A DNA stretch of 64,000 nt from Chondrosia reniformis (Eukaryota > Porifera > Demospongiae > Chondrillida > Chondrillidae), in assembly GCA_947172415.1 (NCBI GenBank), contig OX359202.1, positions 64,501 through 128,500 of the forward strand. The letters run 5' to 3'. A program made the position numbers and the translations under genes. The number at the start of each line of letters is the position of its first letter. Position 1 is the stretch's first letter. Positions 11,801 through 23,364 of this stretch are shown here, piece after piece. The notes beneath the pieces were generated by a model. The model ran no database searches and was not told the DNA's origin. It saw only the letters and a program-made list of their open reading frames with translations.

Positions 11801-14220
11801 CTTACAGAAATTCTGTATGACAAAAGCATACAGTTAAACTGGTTCTTTCTGATAAACTTTGCACTTGATGCCAGTAGAGGATTGAGTTATCTTCATTCAA
11901 AGAAATTTATTCATGGCAACCTATCACCAGATACTTGTGTCATAGACAGCAGATGGACACTCAAGTTAACTGGTAAAGAACTGACATTTTAGCTTGTTAT
12001 GATAGTACATAGTTTACGGCACAAGCTTGGCTTTATTGTTATCCTTTAGACATCTCCAGCTACTTCACTGTTCCTCAGAGTAGAATGCAATCAACTACTT
12101 CTGTTCATGTGAGCTTTGCTTGTTAAAGAACAACTAAGACCTATCTTCATCCCTTCTCCTACTCCCCTTAATCAATTAGAGCATTTACCAAAAAATGGGA
12201 GGAATCCGGAGCAGGTCAAAGAGAGGACTTGTGAGTGGCTACGTAATAAGTGAAGTGTGCATTTATTGTCAATCTGTCTGCTTTCTGTAGTACAATTATG
12301 AGGCTCCAGAGGTCAAACTCCTTGGGTCACCTCCCTCATACTCAGCAGACATGTACAGGTGTGTCACTACTGTGCTCCTAAACTCCCATTGATAACACAG
12401 CACTACTTAGCAATACATTGTCACATTCTAGTCTAGGACAGATTTTACTAGCTCTATCAAGTGTGAAGAATTTGAGAAAGAAGATTTCTAGGGACATCCC
12501 CCCTCCCAACAATATTGACAAGGAGACACCTTTGGAAATGACACTAGTCTGTTCAGCTATATCTAGTATGACCATCACTATGTAAATCATTATTGTTTTT
12601 CTCCTCCTAATCAGGTCATAAAAGCTTGCACTTCTGGCAATCCCTCCAGCAGACCCTCCAGCGCAGTGGTCAAGCGGAGCCTCGCTAAGCTGGAAACCAA
12701 AGGGACAGTCACGAAGGGAGAAAATGTTTTGTCTCTTGTAAGATTAACTTTTATATATTGTCCTCTTGTACCATCCATTGTCCTCTTGTACCATTCATTG
12801 TCCTCTTGTAGCTGGAGGCATATTCCAAGTATTTAGAGGAAGTAGTCAAGGAGAAGTCTACTCACTTGGAGATGGAAGAGCAGAGAAGAAATCGTGATCT
12901 CTACAGTGCGTATATCTATACACTAACATCACTTTGAACATTGTAATATCTAGAAATGTTATTTTACATCTAAAGGATTTGTTCCTGAGAATCTGGTTGA
13001 GCTAATGTTAAAAGGAATTATAATAAATCCTGAGGAATTTGAGAAAGCCTCTGTTTTAGTCATGTGAGTATCATGTGCATATCATGTGATAAGTCACATG
13101 ACTTGATACATGTACTGTACACATCTCTTATAGTGAATTTACCAGCAGCACCCAAAACCAAAATAGTCTGGCCTCTGCTATAGTTGATGGCATCCACTCA
13201 ATACAGCAGAGATTTGATGCAGTAATCCGAAGTTATAGAGTTCACAGACTTACTCAAGCCAGCTCCTCCTGTTAGTATAGATACTCCACAAGGTCAAAGG
13301 TCAAGTAACCTTACCTATTTCTTGTACATAATAGATGTGGCAGCCTCAGGAGTACACAATCATAAGGGGGTGGAGTCAGTGGAGGAGCTGGCACAGCTCT
13401 CACAGCAACTATTCCTAGAGGCCTCTAAAGAAGAGAAGAGTGTGGTGGACATTAAAATGGGGCTAGCCACGGGACCTCTGATGTGTGGAGTGGTCGGACA
13501 AGGCATTCCAGTGTACATGGCTCATGGACCAGCACTTGAGACAGCCTCTCTGCTCGCGGCAACTGGAGAAGGTACAGCCAATTTGACCATTATAATGTCC
13601 TGAGCTGTATATGCAGATATATCACCTGTGTGGCTAATAATTCCATGCAGTTGGAGCAGTTCACACTATACGTGATGTTGTCGAGTGCTTGAAGAAGTCA
13701 CCAGTATATCTCTCGTCACCCAGTGGCAGCAAAGTAAAAGTTAGTCTTTTCAAACTGTTGCTCCGTCAAAGGATTCCTTCTATATAAACTGGGTCAAGCT
13801 TATATATTTCTTGAATGTTACATCTTTCAACTCTTTAAGTGTCTAAAAACAGAATCTACAGTTATTTTTTTGGTTGAATGCTTTGACCCACTGATGGGTA
13901 GGCTCTAAATAGATGCCTTGTCCCACCCTTCACTACTACCTGATATTGCTGTATACTTAGAGCTTGTTACATAGTTACATCAGCCAGTGTAAAGTGGTAT
14001 AGAAGATGGATTGACTAGCAGCGGTTGATAATGTTGCATATTTCTCTGTTTATCTACCTCTCATCTGTAGCTGTCCAGTAGTGAAGAAGTAGGAGGGTAT
14101 TTGGTGCATACGAGCAGTAAAACAAAGAGGCGCCTCAGCCGATTGCCATTAGTGAAGCCCTTGAGTACTGCAACACTAACAGTGCCAAGTATAAGTATCT
14201 GTGATGTGGACAGCCAATAG
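8855..14220 (+). CDS. Receptor guanylyl cyclase-like protein with degenerate catalytic domain
   Basis: About 18 short exons encode the domain order of a natriuretic-peptide-type receptor. First come a signal peptide (MAESLMLYVCLLFSIF), an ANF-receptor/periplasmic-binding-like ectodomain rich in N-glycosylation sites (8855-10970), and one membrane span (LVGGYFLLCATVSVLYIW near 11105-11165). Then follow a kinase-homology domain (ELKHPNVCTFFG, SRGLSYLHSKKFIHGNLSPD), a dimerisation helix (LEAYSKYLEEVVKEK) and a class III cyclase domain to the stop at 14220. The kinase domain has HGNL where active kinases have HRD, as is normal for these receptors. Unusually, the cyclase is also degenerate. The metal-Asp loop FSDIVGFT is shortened to VIEFTSST, GDAY is SSSY, and the catalytic NTASR block reads ETASL. 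The fold is clear (KMGLATGPLMCGVVG), so this looks like a pseudoenzyme receptor. The exon around 12421-12535 has a weak donor. Confidence 0.85.
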
Positions 14221-14563
14221 AACTAGCAATACACGGACTAACACATGCAATACACAATGAGCAATATACTGTATATACAAATGATCATTGAGCAAAATGG
14301 ATGGAAACATTTATACAAATTGTTCCAAGCTGGTCCATGGGTTCAGATACGTAAATGACTACATTCTTAATTAATATATTTTGAGCTGATTCTTATGAAG
14401 CAGACAGAACAATATTAATCAGGACATTTCGGCCTCGTAGGCTAATAGATAATTTTGATAATATTTTAAGTAAACATAAACACTTTACTACAGCGACTAT
14501 ACCAACATTCACAAAACAGCAGCTTTCTTGCAGACAATAGTTTACAGATGATCTAATTACGGT
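14221..14563. other. Convergent intergenic gap (receptor cyclase-like / acid phosphatase A)
   Basis: 343 AT-rich bases between the stop codons of two genes that converge. It presumably contains both 3' UTRs. I see no repeat or other feature. Confidence 0.5.
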
Positions 14564-16654
14564 CTATCCAACATTTGTGTTTAACAAAGTATATTCACTT
14601 CCTTTTCTTCTCTTTTTGCAAAAACAGCAGCAAAATAAACAAGTTAACACAACCAATAGAACTGCCAGCACTCCACATACAGTAATTAATATAATATCTG
14701 AGCATAGAAAACATATTAAATATAATGACAGGGTCTTACTCATTTGCAAAAGTGACTTACTTAGTGTTGATAAACTGCTTGCTTGAGAACCTTCTCCCAG
14801 TCCACATTCAGCAGACCAGTTCTGAGGGGACACATCTGACAACGCTCTTAAACAAAGCAATAACAACAGTTTATTTAATATACAATACTACTCTACATGT
14901 CCATAGCTCATTTTTCCAATCAATAAACAACTCACTTGACAAACTCTTCATAGACACAAGTTTTTGATGAACAACCAGGAACTTTGAATGTTAGTAAGCA
15001 GTCATCAGTGTTGTTAAAGGGCTTGGTAGAGTTAGGAGTGCAATAGGTGAAGTTCTTCCCAAGGGGACCGTACTTGTACTTGACCTCTACTGTATAAGAC
15101 CTGTTGTGTGGTCGTTAAACAGTCAAGACATCTCCAAAATGACGACAGAGTGCTGTATACACTCACTTGTCAGATCCCCTGTAGAACTCTATGATGACAG
15201 CACTGGCATAGAGAGGGTACTTGTGGTCAAACACTCCCAAAGCAGACAGCAGGCATGTGACAGTTGTATCATGCTGGAGTAGACATACGATGCATTCCAT
15301 TGAGATCAATCACTGTAAAACATTCTCAAAGTATACTCACGGCAGAATAAAAGTGAATCTTCTCTGTCGGGATAGAGTTGTTTACTTTAGAATGCATCTC
15401 ATCCAGTATAGCGTTCACCAGTAAACCTACACATCACAAGGTGGAGTCAGAGTGCAGAGGTTATAGGTCAAAGTGACACCTACCACAAGCTAGCCTTGCT
15501 TTCTCCTTGGAGTCAAACATGAAGGTCATGTCTGCCAAGGACAGCTCACCAAGGTAACCTCTGACTGTGTTATTGACCCAAGAGAGATTCATGTTATGTG
15601 CATAAAGGACATATACGATGTCAGCAATTTGCCAAACATTGTCCATTGAGATCTCTTCTCCAGTCTTGTTGGTTAGAAATTTGAAGAAATCCTTCAGCCA
15701 AAAAAACAGTATGACATTGAGAAATGCCAGATGATTAGCTCTTTAAGGCTTACTTTGTACTGTTCAGCAAGTTTCTTGTATTCCGGCTCATTTTTAATTT
15801 CACTTTTCAGCTTTTGGTACGTTGGACAATCCACATTATATCCTTGCAGAACCTGCAGCATACAATTATACTGTTAGCTAACAATACAAACTGTATTAAA
15901 TCAGCCTCCAAAGAACACTCACATTATCCTCACTGGTGGGTACAGTATGGACTGGAATAGGCTGCCAGTTGAGGTCTGCTAAGAATCTCTAGTAAACAAC
16001 ACAATACATAACCTTTAGTCACTTACAACTTTAATCACAAACATAAATAATAGAACATATAAATATTAAATTAATTATAAATATTAGATTAATAGATTAT
16101 AATTATAATGTCCATGCAAGCCACGCCTCCTTACTTGCGACTCCCCAGGTTTGAAAAGTCCCGCCAACTGACACTGAGCACTCATCAATGTCCGATCCAC
16201 ATCAGTACTCCTCACGTAGAGCTGGGTGCGAGTGTAGTTGTCAAATATAAACTTCGCCTCCAGCTCCTTCTCGTACCTCTGATGGAGGAACTCCCCCAGG
16301 TGGTACTGCTGCAACATGCCCGTCTGTGGAAGAACGTACGGATAGAGATACCTATAGCAGAGTTCAGATATACACAATATTCTTACTCTGCTAAGCTGCC
16401 CCAGGCCTTCATACCAGACTGAGACGGGAAAGGGGTCGTCCGGAAAGTTGGCCACTGGAGATCTGTCCCCGTGACGGTAGACCTAGAGAGACAAGTACAA
16501 TACAGCCATTAGCGCGCGTTTATTAATAAAAATGGTTGCTTACAATTGAAACAAAAACTAAATCATCTCCTTCGTGGGAACTTGTACTGCTTTTTACATA
16601 CAATAATAATAACAAACTCAAAGCACTTCCAAGCTCCCGGCTTAGAAACGCCAT
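14564..16654 (-). CDS. Membrane-anchored histidine acid phosphatase, copy A
   Basis: Eleven phase-consistent exons on the minus strand (16654-16544, 16482-16387, 16323-16135, 15988-15923, 15852-15754, 15691-15484, 15426-15341, 15273-15167, 15100-14936, 14846-14761, 14697-14564) give about 448 residues. The family (lysosomal/prostatic acid phosphatase, ACP2/ACPP) hydrolyses phosphomonoesters at acid pH through a phospho-His intermediate. The N-terminus has a signal peptide. Exon 2 carries the active-site motif VYRHGDRSP, exon 3 [14 protein letters not shown], exon 8 the proton donor motif HDT. The C-terminus has one membrane span rich in V, L and C, then KKRRKGSEYTLLNTNVG, a tail containing the tyrosine-type sorting motif YTLL. 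Exons 3-4 and the intron between them are almost identical to copy B at 58788-61096, whereas the rest is strongly diverged. Confidence 0.92.
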
Positions 16655-16709
16655 TTTTATCGCATCACTTTCACTTCCGGAAATTAAAATTCAAGCACCA
16701 TACTGTATG

Positions 16710-18481
16710 TCAGCGGATAGGAGTAGGTACAATCATGGGTGGCTTAAGAGTGTACAGTCCTTTCTGAATGTCTCTAACGGCAACCTTGCTACTGCCGCCT
16801 TCAAATCTTTCCAAACTGACCTGAGGGGGAGGGGGAGGGGAAACTTGGAATTAATTGTCTCACAGCGTCACTCAGCTCAACTCACTTCTGATTGGCTGAT
16901 TGATGTAATTAAAGCACTATACAGAAAAAGGAATGCTGATGGCTTGTTAACTTGGCTTTAGTGAATAACTCACTTGAATGCTTCTCCGGAAGCAGTCTCA
17001 ATTAATAATTTATCATTTGGCTGAAAACTGGATAAGTGGAAGTGTGTTACGAACAGGTTTACAAGGCGGCCATGTTCTCGTTACCATTGTCCATTGCAAC
17101 ATATGTCACTGCCTTCAATAACAACATGATTTGGCTCAAATTGACCAGTTCCTGTGGGAAAGTTTAAAAGCACTTATTCACAGAGCTGGTTCTCCAGACT
17201 AGCCTACCTTGGAGACTGTATTCCATATTAGGAGGAAAACGCTGCTTTGCAAGGAACTTGGCTCTGTCCTAAAGGAATACTTAATAAAACAGACAGCAAT
17301 GTGTAGAGATAATGAGAGGGGCTTACCCTTCTAATAGTAAACAAATCCTCCATAATATCCAAGTCTTTCAACATGTACACAATATAGGGTCTTAATACTA
17401 GTTAAGGAATATAATACACGCTTTGCAGGTCAGCCATTTTGTGGATAATATCTAAGGAGGATATCACTAATTGTCGCTGGCTTTCTCTTCTTCTCTGGTT
17501 CTGTAAACTCAAGGTTCCTTCTCTTCCTTCCAACCAGATGCCAGCTCTCGTCTGTGGAGGGAGGAGGGAAGAGGAAGGGATAGGTGGATGGCGGTTGAAA
17601 AGAGTGAGGTTTAGACTGATAATTAATCTACCAACTTGCTGCAAGTTCTGCTGTAATTTTTTCTTCTGTCATTCTCCTTATCTTTTCTTCCAGTGCAATC
17701 TTCCTTTCCATCATCAGCAGTTTGCAATCTTCCTGAAACTGGCTCTTTGCCGTCCTCTCTTCCTCCTTGTACCGCAATTGGACAGTCTGCAACTGGAGGA
17801 GGAACAGGAACAGGAACAACAGTCAAGCAGAACTGGTTTTCTCGCCAACGTACCGAGTGTTCCTTTCTCAAAGCTGCAAAATTGAAGAACAATTAATTCA
17901 TTCGACAGTGACCAAGCTAAATATAACTACTCACAAGCTGTCGCTTTCCTGAGCTGCAGACTTCTCTCAAGTTCATTCAGCGACTCGAGGTACTCGGGAG
18001 AGCTTTCTGCGAGGAGAGGCGCCACTGCTAGCTGTACCATTCGGCATCATGACCCAACTCACCATCCTCCACGTTCTGCAGTTTGTCTGATAAGTTCACT
18101 TTCCGGGACTCGTACAACCTGGGCACACACCGCGGATAACATTCCCGTCAAGCTCAGTTTTATAGATTCCTCACATTTCCTTCAGATCTGCAAAATACTT
18201 TTCCAAAGAGGTCATATCTTCAATGCACTCCACCTTTCGCTGTTCGTCTGGTTCTTCGTCGTCTACAGAAGACATGCACACGCAACTCCAGCTATACACT
18301 AGCTGGTATTACACGTGTTTGGTAAAGTAGGGAGAACAGACTAACATTCCGAATCCTCTTCGGAAGAAGAATAATCTGGTTCTTCTTGAACAACTTGTTC
18401 TCCTTCAGCTGGATCTACGCTGTCTTCGTTGGAATTCCCATTCGTGCTTCTCTCCCCGCGGCCTCCGTTGTTGCCCGGCAT
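16710..18481 (-). CDS. BRMS1/SDS3 family corepressor subunit
   Basis: Multi-exon minus-strand gene. It starts MPGNNGGRGERSTNG, followed by an acidic serine-rich stretch, then the conserved Sds3/BRMS1 core: DEEPDEQRKVECIEDM, TSLEKYFADLKEM, LYESRKVNLSDKLQ, SPEYLESLNELE, a coiled coil ending LEEKIRRMTEEK, then RPYIVYMLKDLDIMEDLFTI. The C-terminal half, split over small exons at about 17270-16710, matches the BRMS1 end, with FQPNDKLLIETASGEAF and DIQKGLYTLKPP before the stop. These proteins scaffold Sin3-histone deacetylase complexes in the nucleus. The start codon is 38 bp from that of SLC30A6, which is divergent. The stop is only 55 bp upstream of the acid phosphatase A start codon on the same strand. 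Confidence 0.88.
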
Positions 18482-18519
18482 TTTGATTTCACGCGTTTTT
18501 CCCCGTTACGCCAAACAAA
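18482..18519. promoter_or_regulatory. Putative bidirectional promoter, BRMS1 / SLC30A6
   Basis: Only 38 bases separate the two divergent start codons (18481 on minus, 18520 on plus). Any shared promoter must overlap both 5' UTRs or the first coding exons. I see no TATA box. The assignment follows from geometry alone. Confidence 0.5.
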
Positions 18520-21363
18520 ATGGCATCTGTTCAAAGTGTACTGAGATCGTCAAATGTGAGTTTCTCCTTGTATTGTAGCTATTTAACGTTTTATATATTT
18601 GTGTAATCTCTCGCAGGCCTTAAAGATATTGACGCTTCTACTCGTCACCATTATAGTGTTTATATTCATATTATACTCGTGCCATCAGACCAACAGCTTG
18701 GGTCAGTTACGTCCCGAACGCTGCTTGCTCACTCCTGCTATGCGATACGTCTCTTCCTACAGCACTGACGTCATTCCTCTATTTGACGCTGTTTGATATA
18801 ACGAGGTTAGTGACTGGCAGGTCTAGCCATCAGTATTGTACCTATTGTATTATACCTACCCACCCACCTAATCGTTTCTCCTCTTCTCATATGTGCAGTC
18901 TGTTGACATCTCTGGTGACCTTATGGTCCTCCAAACAAAGACCGACTACTGCCTTCTCCTTTGGGTAAGTGCTATTGTAAACCTTTGCTGGGCATATCTG
19001 ATCAGTGACTGTCTCCCCAAAGGTTTGATCGGGCAAATGTACTGGCAGTGTTTGCCAGTTCACTGATTGTCATATTATCAGTTCTCACGGTCATTAAGCA
19101 CAGCACACAACGGGTCATTGAGCCACCAGAAATATTTACGTAAGCTGCCAATCATTATCTTTTAAGAAAACTTTAAGTCCGGACCTCTATATGTAGCAAT
19201 GGAATGGTCCTGCCACTAGTGTTTGGTGTGACGGTCCACTTTCTGGATAGCAACCTCGTCAAGAACAAAGCAATGATAGCAGCCACCGAAGGTTTGCCAT
19301 GCCCCGCATCCACCATCCTGATGGTCACTCCCACCTCTTGTAGGCCACACCTACCTCACCCTCCATCCCACCTCTTGCAGGCCACACCTACCTCACCCTC
19401 CATCCCATCCCTTGTAGGCCACACCTACCTCACCCTCCATCCCACCTCTTGTAGGCCACACCTACCTCACCCTCCATCCCACCTCTTGCAGGCCACACCT
19501 ACCTCACCCTCCATCCCACCTCTTGCAGGCCACACCTACCTCACCCTCCATCCCACCTCTTGCAGGCCACACCTACCTCACCCTCCATCCCACCTCTTGT
19601 AGACCACACCTACCTCACCCTCCATCCCACCTCTTGTAGGCCACACCTACCTCACCCTCCATCCCACCTCTTGTAGACCACACCTACCTCACCCTCCATC
19701 CCATCTCTTGTAGGCCACACCTACCTCACCCTCCATCCCATCCCTTGCAGGTGCTTCCGCTAACTTTATACAAAATGCTTTGTCAGACTTTGGACACAGG
19801 TACAGTACATGCCTTATATGGCAAGCAGACTGCTAGTGTTTGCTAACTATTTCTGCACAGTATATGCGGAGTATCTCCTGTACTTGGGAGGCTTTTGATG
19901 AGGAGAATGAATCCATTAGCTCTCTTGGTTATTATCTCTTCCTGTATTATAATGATAACAAAGTTTCTGATAGATTTGGAGTAAGTACCCAACCACCATA
20001 ATATCTTCCCTCCCCCTCTCCCACTTTACTATAATCTCCCCCTCCCCCTCCCCCAGATCACCTCACTCCCCAAGTCACTATAATCTCCCCCTCTCCCTCT
20101 CCCTGATCACCTCACTCCCCAAGTCACTATAATCTCCCCCTCTCCCTCCCCCAGGTCACTGTATCTGGCTGACGTAGTGGCCACACTCTTGATATCTTTT
20201 CTAGTTTGTGGGACTTTAGTTCCACTGACTATCTACTGTGGAAAGATTCTCCTTCAAACCACACCCTCTAGGGCCATACCTGTCCTTGACAAATCATTGA
20301 GAGAAGTGAGTGCAATAAATCCTATCTCTTTCTGTTTATGGATCTTTGAACTTTTGCTTTGCAGATATCAACTTTGGATGGAGTGTTGGAGTGTCGTAAT
20401 GAGCATTTCTGGATGATCACCTTCGGCACCCTTGTGAGTTACCGTCTCCCATCCTCCATACCTCTCTCCTCCCTCCATACCCCTCTCCTCCCTCCATACC
20501 TCTCTCCTCCCCTCTATACCTCTCTCCTCCCTCCATACCCCTCTCCTCCCTCCATACCTCTCTCCTCCCTCTATACCTCTCTCCTCCCTCCATACCCCTC
20601 TCCTCCCTCCATACCTCTCTCCTCCCTCCATACCTCTCTCCTCCCTCCATACCTCTCCCCTCCCTCCATACCTCTCTCCTCCCTCCATACCTCTCTCCTC
20701 CCTCCATACCTCTCTCCTCCCTCCATACCTCTCTCCTCCCTCCATACCTCTCTCCTCCCTCCATACCTCTCTCCTCCCTCCATACCTCTCTCCTCCCTCC
20801 ATACCTCTCTCTTCCCTCCATACCTCTCTCCTCCTTCCATACCTCTCTCCTCCCTCCATACCTCCCTCCATCCTTAGGCTGGATCCCTGCATGTAAGGGT
20901 ACGTCGTGATGCATGTGAGCAGGAAGTATTGCGCAAGGTCACTACACTACTGGCCCCCCACATTTCCCACCTAACAGTGCAGGTCACAAAGGACGACTGG
21001 AGCCTACCTTTGACAATGAGTACATCATCTGTTATGACCATGTCTCAGTACAAGTCTCCCCCAACCAGCCCCCCTTCAGCCATATTGCCGCTGAGAGCTG
21101 CCACCCATGATATACGGGCCCCACCCACTAATTTTACCCATGGGACCCTGCCCTCTAACTCTACCCAAGTCCCTGTTCATGAGATTGGCACATCACAGGC
21201 GCTCCCACTGAGGAGCAGCACTGGAACTTTTAACAGCTTGGCTGGTGAACCACAAGTGTTTCCTGAAAAAAACAGTTCTATTCCTACGAAATCCAATTAC
21301 CAGTTACTACAGAACACAGCCTTGCACTCGGTGTCTCCAACCATCACAACTTTACACTTATAA
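18520..21363 (+). CDS. SLC30A6: Zinc transporter ZnT6-like (SLC30A6)
   Basis: About ten exons. The order of conserved blocks is that of ZnT6: NALKILTLLLV, ALTSFLYLTLFDIT, TAFSFGFDRANVLAVFASS, EPPEIFTNG, GASANFIQNALSDFG, RRMNPLALLVIISS, GKILLQTTPSRAIPVLDK, STLDGVLECRNEHFWMITFG, AGSLHVRVRRDACEQEVL and TVQVTKDDW. This is a cation diffusion facilitator with several membrane spans and a cytosolic C-terminal domain. In vertebrates ZnT6 works as a heterodimer with ZnT5 in the early secretory pathway and lacks zinc-binding residues of its own. A Ser/Thr/Pro-rich tail follows, as in vertebrate ZnT6. Three of its introns contain tandem repeats reaching the 3' splice site (19305-19752, 20000-20156, 20441-20874). 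Confidence 0.92.
19305..19752. repeat. 37-bp intronic minisatellite carrying splice-acceptor copies
   Basis: About 12 copies of a unit containing CCATCCCACCTCTTGTAGGC followed by CACACCTACCTCACCCT. It fills an SLC30A6 intron. Each unit carries a pyrimidine tract plus TTGYAG, nearly the same as the true acceptor CCATCCCATCCCTTGCAG at its end, just before the exon that begins GTGCTTCCGC. Confidence 0.92.
20000..20156. repeat. About 52-bp intronic tandem repeat with acceptor copies
   Basis: About three units of CACTATAATCTCCCCCTC plus a CT-rich stretch and GATCACCTCACTCCCCAAGT. The last unit ends in the used acceptor CTCCCTCCCCCAG/GTCACTG of SLC30A6; the first unit has the same CTCCCCCAG. Confidence 0.8.
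20441..20874. repeat. 19-bp CT-rich intronic minisatellite
   Basis: About 22 copies of TCCATACCTCTCTCCTCCC fill an SLC30A6 intron from just inside its donor to its acceptor CATCCTTAG. The long frames read through it on both strands are repeat artefacts. Confidence 0.93.
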
Positions 21364-21842
21364 CTGTTTAATGTCATTAGGTCAATATATATACTCTGAA
21401 TCAGTTAAATCATTTTGTCAGGCAATGCATTCTCAGACAGTTTGAGATTTTAACAATTCTACTTTATGTTTGTTACGTAGATATTAGTGAGTGTAAAATA
21501 TGATTGTACATTGTCCCTAATTTAGCTATCACAATGCACCCGAATATAAAGGTGATGTGTTAAGTATGTCACTTCTGTATGGTTAGCCTCATCACATGAT
21601 CACTGTCTTGTTTTGTCACTTTTTCCAAATGTGCTAGTCACTGATACAGCACATCCCTACTTCTAAATTTTTATATATATGCCCAGGATGTTCTGTGTAG
21701 ATGAATTGTTATAAATGGCTGCTACTCTGCATTAGAGCCATGTAATATACTGTTATTTTAATATTCAACTGCAGTATGAAGAATGAATTTCTACCTTCCA
21801 ATGTAGCAATAGATAGTACACTCAATTAGATCCATAATTAGT
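21364..21842. other. Convergent intergenic gap (SLC30A6 / atypical Rab)
   Basis: 479 AT-rich bases between two convergent stop codons, expected to contain both 3' UTRs. I see nothing else in it. Confidence 0.5.
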
Positions 21843-23364
21843 TCAACAACATTTAGAAGAATTGGAAGAGTCTGGGGATCTTAGGTTTACAGAATCAGGA
21901 TTTTTTGGCAGTTTTTCATCCTAAACAACCAATCAGAATATCAATACACACAACAATGTCATTCACAACAATAACTCCTCTCACCTGAACGGCACATATT
22001 TCCCGCAAAAAAACTTCAAATGCCTAGTTATTGGAACATGAGTGTGTGTACATATATATGTAACTTGTTATATTACACTGAAATGTACCTTTTCAACATT
22101 TTCACCAGTTTTAGCACTAGTTTCAAAAAATAGGGTCAAATCACTTTCATTTTTGTACTACAAATTGGGAACCAATTTAACTGGAAAGGGCACACAGGAA
22201 GGGACAGGAAGGGAGAGGGGAGGACACACAGGAAGGGAGAGGGGAGGACACACAGGAAGGGACAGGAAGGGAGAGGGGAGGACACACAGGAAGGGAGAGG
22301 GGAGGACACACAGGAAGGGAGAGGGGAGGACACACAGGAAGGGACAGGAAGGGAGAGGGGAGGACACACAGGAAGGGAGAGGGGAGGACACACAGGAAGG
22401 GAGAGGGGAGGACACACAGGAAGGGAGAGGGGAGGACACACAGGAAGGGACAGGGGAGGACACACAGGAAGGGACAGGAAGGGAGAGGGGAGGACACACA
22501 GGAAGGGAGAGGGGAGGACACACAGGAAGGGAGAGGGGAGGACACACAGGAAGGGACAGGGGAGGACACACAGGAAGGGACAGGGGAGGACACACAGGAA
22601 GGGACAGGGGAGGACACACAGGAAGGGATAGGGAGGACACACAGGAAGGGATATGTCAAATACATATGACTAGACTAACCAATTCAGCTTGCCTATAATT
22701 AATTGCTCGTTCAGATTCCAAGTCCAGTTTGGTTCCAGCAAGTAGTATTTTGGGGAAAGCCCCGGCATTCTAAAGGGCCAAGCATTACCTCTCTCTCTCA
22801 AGCTAGAACTGATGCAGGTGTAGAAAGTACTTACAGTATCAATCTGCTTCTTCCATCTCCGCACTCCAACCTCAAAAGTCTTCTCTTGCGTAATATCATA
22901 TGCCAAAATGTATCCCTGAGCGGCTCGAAAGTATTGTGTGGTGATGGAGTCATAACGTTCTCCCCCAGCTGTGTCCCACACCTGAAGGACAATCTTACGA
23001 CCATCAAAGTCATAAGTACGTTCAATGAAATCCGTCAGAGCAACTACAGAAACAATATACCTAACAGTACCAACCCACGCCCAACAATAGTGTCCACCAA
23101 GCTGGCCACGCCCAACAATAGTGTCCACCAAGCTGGCCACGCCCAACAATAGTGTCCACCAAGCTGGCCACGCCCAACAAGCATTATAGGACTCCAACTG
23201 AGGAGGGAGGTTGGTGGAGTTGTGTGCCCGAGCTTACCGCCTTCTATAACTGTCTCTTCTACATGCACAAACTCTCCGCATTCTAATCTTTTTAAGAGTG
23301 TCGTTTTACCAACTTTCTCGTCTCCTAGGATCAACAGTTTGCAAGTTTCTTCCTTATCTGCCAT
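21843..23364 (-). CDS. Atypical Rab-family small GTPase
   Basis: Minus-strand exons start at 23364 ([14 protein letters not shown]) and end with SSKCC and a stop at 21843-21845; the CC end is the usual Rab double-prenylation signal. Visible G motifs are the P-loop [19 protein letters not shown] (G3), a G4-type GTKLDLE and [10 protein letters not shown] (G5). Two positions depart from working Rabs. The switch II Gln of DTAGQE is Gly, and switch I, joined across the first intron as VIEGVALTDF, lacks the invariant Thr of the normal TIGIDF. Altered hydrolysis or constitutive GTP binding is inferred. I cannot assign a subfamily. Two introns carry minisatellites. It is head-to-head with a Rab8-like gene 78 bp away. 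Confidence 0.85.
22185..22650. repeat. Purine-rich intronic minisatellite in the atypical Rab gene
   Basis: About 18 variable copies of GGACACACAGGAAGGGAGAG, with an extra GGGACAGG in some units, within an intron of the minus-strand Rab. On the sense strand it is a long pyrimidine tract. The long open frames here are artefacts. Confidence 0.93.
23083..23178. repeat. 31-bp intronic tandem repeat, 3 copies
   Basis: Three near-identical units containing CCACGCCCAACAATAGTGTC followed by CACCAAGCTGG, in the first intron of the atypical Rab gene. Confidence 0.9.
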
